A stretch of DNA of 64,000 nt from Dokdonella sp. (GTDB lineage: Bacteria; Pseudomonadota; Gammaproteobacteria; Xanthomonadales; Rhodanobacteraceae): NCBI RefSeq assembly GCF_019634845.1, contig NZ_JAHCAQ010000012.1, positions 55,830-119,829 of the forward strand, written 5' to 3'. A program made the position numbers and the translations under genes. The stretch's first letter is position 1, and the number at the start of each line of letters is the position of its first letter. Positions 58,148-64,000 of this stretch are shown here, piece by piece. The notes below the pieces were generated by a model. The model was not told the DNA's origin, did no database searches, and was given only the letters and a program-made list of their open reading frames with translations.

Positions 58148-59191
58148 ATGCTTGCCCTCGCCCAGACCCTGTTCGCACCGCTCGACATCGGCGCTGTGAA
58201 GCTCGCCGCCGATGCCCGCGTGCTCGTGCTCGGCGCGCGCGACGGGCAGGGCTGGCGCCAGCACGCGGGACCGCACTGGTGCTGCGAGCAGGGCTTCAGG
58301 CCATGGCACGACGCGCTGCGGGCCGCCGGTCTGGCGGCGACCGAGCGCGTGGCCGATGCCACTTTCGACGCCGCACTGATCTTCACGCCGCGCCAGCGCG
58401 AGCGCGCGCGGGCGCTGTACGCGCGCGCCGCCGCGCTGGTGGGCGAGGGCGGCACGATCCTCGCCGCGCAGCGCAACGACCAGGGCGCGCGTTCCGCGCA
58501 AGCCGATTTCGGCGCGCTGCTGGGCGCGGCCGAGCAGCACACGCAGCGCAAATGCCGCGTGTTCTGGGCGCGGCGCCAGCACGACCGGATCGATGCGGAG
58601 CGGCTGGCGCAGTGGCAGGCATTGGATACGCCGCAGCCGATTCTCGGCGGCCGCTGGTGGAGTCGGCCGGGTCTGTTCGCGTGGGATCGCATCGATGCCG
58701 GTTCGGCCCTGCTCGCCGCGCAGTTGCCGACCACGCTGGCCGGTCGCGTCGCCGATCTTGGCGCCGGCCACGGTTACCTCGCCTGCGCCATCCTCGAGCG
58801 CTGCCCGCAGGTGGACGCGCTCGATCTGTACGAAGCCGAGGCGCTCGCGCGCGAACCGGCGCTGCGCAATCTGGCGGCGGCTGTCGCCGCCAGCGGTCGC
58901 GCGGTCGACACCCATTTCCACTGGCATGACGTGCGGCAGGGCCTGACGCGATCATACGACGCGATCGTGACCAATCCGCCGTTCCACGAAGGCCGCGCCG
59001 ACGAGCCCGAACTGGGCCGCGCCTTCATCGCCGCGGCCGCCGCCGCGCTCGCGCCCACCGGTGAACTGTGGCTCGTCGCCAATCGGCACCTGCGCTACGA
59101 AGCGCTGCTCGTGCAGCGTTTTTCGCAGGTGCGCGAACTGGCCTGTGATGACGGCTACAAGGTCATCCACGCCACGGGGCCGCGCGCATGA
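58148..59191 (+). CDS. rsmC: 16S rRNA (guanine1207-N2)-methyltransferase-like
   Basis: 347 residues. The C-terminal methyltransferase domain has VADLGAGHGYLACAIL (SAM site) and the catalytic TNPPFHEGRADE; the N-terminal half is the degenerate duplicated MT domain of RsmC. It methylates 16S rRNA. The ATG at 58148 is preceded by no strong Shine-Dalgarno. The stop overlaps the rsuA start by four bases (ATGA). Confidence 0.9.
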   Translation: MLALAQTLFAPLDIGAVKLAADARVLVLGARDGQGWRQHAGPHWCCEQGFRPWHDALRAAGLAATERVADATFDAALIFTPRQRERARALYARAAALVGEGGTILAAQRNDQGARSAQADFGALLGAAEQHTQRKCRVFWARRQHDRIDAERLAQWQALDTPQPILGGRWWSRPGLFAWDRIDAGSALLAAQLPTTLAGRVADLGAGHGYLACAILERCPQVDALDLYEAEALAREPALRNLAAAVAASGRAVDTHFHWHDVRQGLTRSYDAIVTNPPFHEGRADEPELGRAFIAAAAAALAPTGELWLVANRHLRYEALLVQRFSQVRELACDDGYKVIHATGPRA

Positions 59192-59907
59192 AACTGGTCA
59201 GGCACATCGCCCGACTCGGCTATGGCAGCCGCAAGCAGGTGCTGGCCTTGCTGCGCGAGGGTCGCATCACCGCGGCGGACGGACGCGCGCTCGCCGCCGA
59301 CACTGCGCTCGACCATGCATTGCTGCGACTCGACGGCGAGCCACTCGACGTGGCGCCCGGTTTCATCGCGATGCTGCACAAGCCGGTCGGCTACACCTGC
59401 TCGCGCAAGGATGCGGGGCGCCTCGTGCACGATCTGTTGCCGCCGCGTTGGCGCGCGCGCGAGCCGCAGGTGTCGACAGTCGGGCGCCTCGATCGCGAAA
59501 CCTCGGGCCTGCTGCTGCTCACCGACGATGGCGCCCTGCTGCACCGGATCATCGCCCCGCGCGCGCATGTGGCCAAGGTCTACGTGGCCGAGCTCGCACA
59601 GGAGATGCGCGGTGATGAAGCGGCGTTGTTCGCGAGCGGCACGCTCATGCTCGAATCCGAGACCACGCCGCTGGCGCCGGCGCAGCTGCGCGTGCTCGCG
59701 CCGCGCCGTGCGCAGCTGACGCTGCACGAGGGGCGCTACCACCAGGTGCGGCGCATGTTCGCGGCGACCGGCAACCACGTGCTTGCACTGCATCGCGTCG
59801 CAGTTGGCGCGCTCACGCTCGGCGAGCTGCCCGCGGGGCAGTGGCGGCTGCTCGACGCCGACGACATCGGGCGCATCTTCGTGCCGCCGGTCGATGCCGG
59901 CGCGTGA
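59188..59907 (+). CDS. rsuA: 16S rRNA pseudouridine synthase RsuA-like
   Basis: 239 residues. S4 domain (MKLVRHIARLGYGSRKQVLALLREGRITAADGR) and catalytic domain with the nucleophile Asp in STVGRLDRETSGLLLLTDDG, KVYVAEL, and HEGRYHQVRRMFAATGNHVLALHR. RsuA makes pseudouridine at 16S position 516. The pairing with rsmC, another 16S modifier, supports this over RluB/E. Confidence 0.9.
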   Translation: MKLVRHIARLGYGSRKQVLALLREGRITAADGRALAADTALDHALLRLDGEPLDVAPGFIAMLHKPVGYTCSRKDAGRLVHDLLPPRWRAREPQVSTVGRLDRETSGLLLLTDDGALLHRIIAPRAHVAKVYVAELAQEMRGDEAALFASGTLMLESETTPLAPAQLRVLAPRRAQLTLHEGRYHQVRRMFAATGNHVLALHRVAVGALTLGELPAGQWRLLDADDIGRIFVPPVDAGA

Positions 59908-59975
59908 CGTGCGTAGCGTTGCCGGCGCGGCCGATGTGCGATGCTGATGTCGCCCCGAGCGAGGTGATGCAGGCG

Positions 59976-60797
59976 ATGCCGACAACAGTGACGCGACCCC
60001 GATGTCGGTTGGCGGTGCGGCGCGTGCGCGGCGCGGCGCGAGTCGGCATGGCGGTGCTGGCCTGCCTGCTGGCTGCGCCGGCGCCCGGGTTCGAATTGCG
60101 CCGCGTCGCCCACGGCGCCGATCGCTACGTGCTGGTCGAGCTCGATCTCGACCACGATGCGCTCGAGCTGCGCTGGCAGGATGGCGCCGGCAAGTCGCTG
60201 GGCAGCATCGAAAGCCTGCGCGCCTGGGGCGCGGCGCGCGGACGCACGCTGCAGTTCGCCACCAATGCCGGCATCTACGATCGCGAGCTGCGGCCGCTGG
60301 GTCTGCATGTGGAAGATGGCAGCGAGCGGCGTCGGCTCAACACCGTGCGCCTGCCCGGCACGGTCGGCAACTTCTCGATGCAGCCCAACGGCGTGTTCTA
60401 CGTCGACGAGGCCGGCAATGCCGGCGTCATGACCACGCAGACCTGGCAGGCCCGGCCCATCCCGGCGCGCATCGCGAGCCAATCGGGACCGATGCTGCTC
60501 GTCGATGGCGAGGTCAACCCGAGCTTCGATCCGGCATCGACCAGCCGCAAGATCCGCAGCGGCGTCTGCGCGCCCAGTCCGCGTCGCGTGGTGTTCGCGA
60601 TCAGCGAGGTGGCGGTGTCGTTCCACCGCTTCGCGAGCATGCTGCGCGAGGACGCGGCCTGTCGCGACGCGCTGTTCCTCGATGGCACGCTGTCGCAGTT
60701 GTGGACGCGTGAGACCGGCTACGTCGGCGCGGCCGCGCCGCAGCTCAAGCCCTACGTCGGGATGTTCGCGGTGTTCGCGCCCGCGGCAGAACGTTGA
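59976..60797 (+). CDS. Secreted phosphodiester glycosidase-family (NAGPA-like) protein
   Basis: 273 residues. I chose ATG 59976 (GAGG 11 bases upstream); ATG 59967 is possible. Signal VGMAVLACLLAAPAPGF. FATNAGIYDRELRPLGLHVEDG, FSMQPNGVFYVDEAGNAGVM, ASQSGPMLLVDGEVNPSFDPASTSRKIRSGVC and ALFLDGTLSQLW are the conserved segments of the DUF2233/NAGPA domain, known from the enzyme that uncovers mannose-6-phosphate and from phage/bacterial envelope proteins. Likely a periplasmic hydrolase of sugar phosphodiesters; substrate unknown. Confidence 0.85.
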   Translation: MPTTVTRPRCRLAVRRVRGAARVGMAVLACLLAAPAPGFELRRVAHGADRYVLVELDLDHDALELRWQDGAGKSLGSIESLRAWGAARGRTLQFATNAGIYDRELRPLGLHVEDGSERRRLNTVRLPGTVGNFSMQPNGVFYVDEAGNAGVMTTQTWQARPIPARIASQSGPMLLVDGEVNPSFDPASTSRKIRSGVCAPSPRRVVFAISEVAVSFHRFASMLREDAACRDALFLDGTLSQLWTRETGYVGAAAPQLKPYVGMFAVFAPAAER

Positions 60798-60818
60798 TCA
60801 ATCGGACGGTCGCACGAA

Positions 60819-60832
60819 GCACTCGATAGTGC
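60819..60832 (+). terminator. Small hairpin after the NAGPA-like gene
   Basis: GCACT-CGAT-AGTGC, a perfect five-base stem 21 bases after the stop. Weak as a terminator. Confidence 0.3.
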
Positions 60833-61117
60833 GATGCGCCGGGGCCGTCGTCAGAGTCCTTGCGCACATGCATCCCGTGGCGTCGAGCCGGTGCCGCCCG
60901 CTGGTCGTCGTGACGTGGCGATCGCGCAATGCTCGATGAGGCGGAAGCAACCCGTTGAACACGTGTCGACCGATGCAATCGCAGTGATGGCCACCGGCTT
61001 GTGACCGCTCTCACATCAACGCGAAACCGCGTCGAGTAGCGTGCGTCCGTGGCCGAGCGAGTTCGGTGCGCGACTCGCTTCTGGCGTGGCGTGGTGCACG
61101 AGTGAATGGAGGCCGTC
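60833..61117. other. Regulatory region before the RHS gene
   Basis: About 285 bases without a gene. It holds the perfect CRP/Clp site and the Shine-Dalgarno GGAGG at 61108. An antisense open frame crosses it but its translation is Arg/Thr/Ser-rich and not protein-like. Confidence 0.5.
61000..61015. promoter_or_regulatory. Perfect CRP/Clp-type binding site
   Basis: TGTGACCGCTCTCACA fits TGTGA-N6-TCACA exactly. Its centre is about 41.5 bases before a start point that would follow the weak -10 TAGCGT at 61037-61042, the class II activation geometry. It lies 102 bases before the RHS ATG. Confidence 0.7.
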
Positions 61118-64000
61118 ATGAATTCGTTGCTGCGGTATGCGTGGGTTGGCGTGGTCAGCATCGTTGCTGCGTTGTCGGCCGCACCAGCTGCGGCGACACA
61201 AGGATGGTTCTCCAGTGTCGGCGACGGCTCGGTGCTCTACCGCAGTCCACAGGAGGCGTGCTTTTTAGGCGTCATGGGAGCCTACATCGAGGCTGATCGC
61301 CCGAGCAGGCCGCCCGCGGCGCAGTATCGCATTCTCGGCTCGAACGTGAGCGCCGTGGGCGATGGCGACTATCACTGCCAGGGCGTGCTGCACGTGCGTA
61401 GCGGCCCCGGAGCCACCAACTGGACTTTGCTGCTGACCGTGGGTGATGCCATGGTGATGGGCAATCCCAATGACGCCTGCAGCCTGCCCGGCTACAGTGA
61501 CCCCGTGACTGGTCAATGCGGGCCACCCAAGTGCACCGATGAATGTTGTGGTGCCTGCCCCAACGGAAGCAATCCGATCCACGGCGCTTCGGGCAACAAG
61601 CACCAACGCGAAGTGGATTTCGTCGGCAGTGGCCCGTTTCCGCTGCGGTTGGAGCGCAGCTACGACAGCAACCGCGTGTGGGAAAAGCGCAGCCGACCGC
61701 TGGGTATCGGTTGGATGCACAGCTACGGCGCCTTCATCGTCGGCATCGGCCCGAGTCCATTTGCCGCTGCGGTGGCCTACCGCCCCGACGGTCGCGTGCT
61801 GTCGTTCACACGCACGGGCAGCACGTGGCAGGGCGATCCCGATGTTCCCGAGCGCTTGTCGCTCGAGACCGACGCGAGCGGCATGCCGCAGTGGAAGCTG
61901 GTGACGGCCGACGATCACACCGAGGTGTACGACGGCATCGGGTTGCTCAGATCGATCACCAACCGTGATGGCTTGACTCAGACGCTCGATTACGTCGATG
62001 CCGGCGGACGCAACAGCGGGCGCGTGTACACGGTGACCGATCCGCAAGGTCGACGCCTGCGTTTTGCCTATGACGCATCCGGACGGATCGATACGGTCAC
62101 GGACGAGAATGATGTGGTGATCCAGTATGGACGCGACGCGAGCAACAACCTCACCTCCGTCACCTGGCCAATGCCCGGCGGCGCGAGCGCCACGCGCACC
62201 TACCACTACGCTGAGGCGGGGCAGACCGGTGGCGTTGCCCAGCCGCACGCGCTCACGGGCATCACCGACGAACTCAACCAGCGCTTCGCGAGCTGGGGTT
62301 ACGACAACCGCGGTCGCGCCACGCTGAGCGTGCACGGCCCCTTCGCCGGCGGCAGCATCGACCGCACCGCCCTTGTCTTCAACGCCGACGGCACCACCGG
62401 CGTCACTGACGCGCTCGGTCAGCAGCGCACTTTCGGCTTCGACGTCAAATTTCAGGTAGCCCGTACTGCAGCACTGGATGTGCCGTGTGATTATTGCGCA
62501 GGGGCGGCGCAGACGAAGGCCTACGACGCCAACGGCTATCCGCAGTCCGAGCGCGACTTCCGCGACACCGAGACCCTGCACACCTTCGATGCGCGCGGCC
62601 TCGAAAGCGTGCGCATCGAGGCCAACAGCATCCCCGATCCTGCCAATCCGGCGCAGCGCATCACGCCGCCCGAGCAGCGCACGATCCACACGAGCTGGCA
62701 CACCTCGTTGCGCGTGCCGTTGCAGCGCACGGTCACGAACCGCGCGGGCGTCATCGAGTCGCGCACCGACTGGTCGTACAACACGCGCGGCCAGCCGCTC
62801 GCGCGCTGCGACTACGATCTGACGGTTGCCGGCGCGGCGGGCTACGTCTGTGCCGCCACCGGCACGCCGCCGGCCGGCATACGGCGCTGGGTGACGAGCT
62901 ATTGCGACGCGGTGGACGGGAGCGAGTGTCCGCTGGTCGGACTGGTGCGCTCGGTCGACGGCCCGCGCACGGACGTGGCGGACGTCACCACCTGGACCTG
63001 GCGCATGGCCGACGACCCCGCCACGCCGAAGAAGTACCGCAAGGGCGACCTGTGGAAGGTCACCAACGCACTCGGTCACGTCACGCAATACCTCGAATAC
63101 GACGGCAACGGGCGGCCAACGAAAATCGTCGATCGCAACGGGGTCGTCACCACGATGATCTACCACCCGCGCGGCTGGCTGCGCGAGCGCACCGTGCGCG
63201 CTCGCGCCGACGGCGCCCCTGACGCGAATGATGCGACCACCACGATCGCCTACGACGGTGTCGGCAACGTGGTGCAGGTCACGCAGCCCGACGGCGCGTA
63301 TCTGCACTACGACTACGACGTCGCGCATCGCCTGATCCGGATCACCGACAATACGGGCGCGCGCGTCGAGTTCACGCTCGACGCGCTCGGCAACCGGACG
63401 GCGGAGAAGACCTATGCCAGCGGCGGGTCGACGCCCGTGCGCCTGTTGACGCGCAGCTACGATACGCTCAGTCGCCTGAGCCACGAGTTTGACGCCCAGG
63501 GCCGCGATACCCAGTTCAGCTACGACGTCAACGGCAACCGCACCGACCAGATCGATCCGCTGCTGGTGAAGACGCGTTGGGCGTACGATCGGCTCAACCG
63601 ACTCGAGAGCCTCGTGCAGGACGATCAGGGCTCGGCACCAGCGACGGCGAACACGACCACGGCTTACGCCTACGACGCGCGTGACAACCTCCGGCAGGTG
63701 ACCGATCCCGATGCACTCACGACGGCCTACATGTATGACGGCCTGGGGAATCTGGATGGTTTGAACAGCCCCGATACGCAAACAACCACCTACAGCCAGG
63801 ATGCGGCCGGCAATCGCACCTCGCAGATCGATGCGCGCGGTGTGGAGAACGGCTATGGCCACGACGCGCTCGGTCGCCTGACCGGCATCAAGTTCGGCTC
63901 GTCGCCGTCGGCGAGCTACCTCTACGACGAGGGCAATCTGACGACGGGGTGCGCGATCTCGTACCCGGTCGGGCGCCTGACGCGGATGCTCGATGCGAGC
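61118..64000 (+). CDS. Secreted RHS/YD-repeat protein, 5' part (runs off window)
   Basis: 961 codons, no stop before the window ends. ATG at 61118 with GGAGG six bases upstream. Sec signal (LLRYAWVGVVSIVAALSAAPAAA); a Cys-rich segment (GQCGPPKCTDECCGACPNG); then a DUF6531-type start of the RHS shell (SGNKHQREVDFVGSGPFPLRLERSYDSNRVW, GIGWMHSYG). RHS/YD repeats follow (YDASGRIDTVTDENDVV, YDGVGNVVQVTQPDG, YDVAHRLIRITDNTG, YDVNGNRTDQIDP, YDARDNLRQVTDPD, HDALGRLTGIKFG). Such shells encapsulate a variable C-terminal toxin or are surface adhesin-like. The core and tail lie beyond 64000. A long antisense frame covers the same region and is a GC artefact. Confidence 0.9.
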   Translation, partial: MNSLLRYAWVGVVSIVAALSAAPAAATQGWFSSVGDGSVLYRSPQEACFLGVMGAYIEADRPSRPPAAQYRILGSNVSAVGDGDYHCQGVLHVRSGPGATNWTLLLTVGDAMVMGNPNDACSLPGYSDPVTGQCGPPKCTDECCGACPNGSNPIHGASGNKHQREVDFVGSGPFPLRLERSYDSNRVWEKRSRPLGIGWMHSYGAFIVGIGPSPFAAAVAYRPDGRVLSFTRTGSTWQGDPDVPERLSLETDASGMPQWKLVTADDHTEVYDGIGLLRSITNRDGLTQTLDYVDAGGRNSGRVYTVTDPQGRRLRFAYDASGRIDTVTDENDVVIQYGRDASNNLTSVTWPMPGGASATRTYHYAEAGQTGGVAQPHALTGITDELNQRFASWGYDNRGRATLSVHGPFAGGSIDRTALVFNADGTTGVTDALGQQRTFGFDVKFQVARTAALDVPCDYCAGAAQTKAYDANGYPQSERDFRDTETLHTFDARGLESVRIEANSIPDPANPAQRITPPEQRTIHTSWHTSLRVPLQRTVTNRAGVIESRTDWSYNTRGQPLARCDYDLTVAGAAGYVCAATGTPPAGIRRWVTSYCDAVDGSECPLVGLVRSVDGPRTDVADVTTWTWRMADDPATPKKYRKGDLWKVTNALGHVTQYLEYDGNGRPTKIVDRNGVVTTMIYHPRGWLRERTVRARADGAPDANDATTTIAYDGVGNVVQVTQPDGAYLHYDYDVAHRLIRITDNTGARVEFTLDALGNRTAEKTYASGGSTPVRLLTRSYDTLSRLSHEFDAQGRDTQFSYDVNGNRTDQIDPLLVKTRWAYDRLNRLESLVQDDQGSAPATANTTTAYAYDARDNLRQVTDPDALTTAYMYDGLGNLDGLNSPDTQTTTYSQDAAGNRTSQIDARGVENGYGHDALGRLTGIKFGSSPSASYLYDEGNLTTGCAISYPVGRLTRMLDAS

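Noticed and set aside
61265-63862. Minus-strand open frame of 865 codons
   Set aside because: Antisense to the RHS gene, whose plus-strand frame has a signal peptide, Shine-Dalgarno and clear YD repeats; the antisense translation has no domain.

Overview
The window reads as a chromosome segment of a high-GC gammaproteobacterium, most likely of the order Lysobacterales/Xanthomonadales, family Rhodanobacteraceae or a close relative (for example Dokdonella-like). This is inferred from the gene repertoire (hut, liu and feo sets, E1 alpha/beta fusion), the codon bias, perfect CRP/Clp-type and FNR-type sites, and several secreted proteins that end in an [IL]F-x-[ND]-GFD tail. I see no insertion sequence, prophage or CRISPR array. 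Coding density is high and most genes have household functions, with pockets of fast-evolving secreted proteins between them.

Layout. 1-4.2 kb: the 3' part of a fused 2-oxoacid dehydrogenase E1 gene, a secreted propeller protein, a decayed second copy of the E1 gene's 3' end, and an adenylate cyclase-FHA gene. 4.2-7.4 kb: a DUF1800-DUF1501 pair. 7.6-12.1 kb: pyrD-murB, a small DUF4190 membrane protein, an ALDH7 dehydrogenase and tRNA-Arg(CCU). 12.1-18.6 kb: two glycosyltransferases, a membrane C13 peptidase, and a methionine-salvage run (mtnB-mtnD-bPH-mtnC). 18.8-25.7 kb: rmuC, two APC permeases, a seven-copy ~98-bp tandem hairpin repeat, efpL and an SDR dehydrogenase. 25.9-28.9 kb: a large secreted S8 protease closed by a strong hairpin. 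28.9-34.8 kb (minus strand): a leucine/isovalerate catabolic run (liuC, mccA, lipoprotein, HMG-CoA lyase) followed by a cyanophycinase-like protein and a GNAT acetyltransferase. 35-37.4 kb: feoA-feoB-Cys-rich protein behind a Fur-like site. 37.5-42.7 kb: hutG and hutU, with an array of two intact propeller genes and one remnant on the opposite strand between them. 42.7-47.7 kb: promoter, cobalamin riboswitch and class I ribonucleotide reductase nrdAB, then a thioesterase and pncC. 47.8-51 kb: recA, thpR, rluF, yebC. 51.1-56.2 kb: a secreted sedolisin, divergent from a pentaheme cytochrome-dockerin-CTERM protein with an FNR-type box. 56.2-60.8 kb: ABC-F ATPase, rsmC-rsuA, a phosphodiester glycosidase. 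61.1-64 kb: the start of an RHS/YD-repeat protein behind a perfect CRP/Clp box; it runs off the window.

How the genes fit together. Many neighbours overlap by four bases (ATGA or GTGA), which indicates translationally coupled operons: pyrD/murB, mtnB/mtnD/bPH, lipoprotein/HMG-CoA lyase, feoA/feoB/Cys-rich, nrdA/nrdB, rsmC/rsuA. The metabolic theme is amino-acid degradation and salvage (Leu, His, Lys-type semialdehyde, methylthioadenosine). The regulatory theme is nutrient and oxygen sensing: B12 for nrdAB, Fe for feo, O2 for the cytochrome, cAMP or c-di-GMP for the RHS gene. The least explained feature is the shared C-terminal GFD tail on five secreted or exported proteins of unrelated folds, plus a degenerate form on a pseudogene. 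It looks like an undescribed sorting or processing signal.
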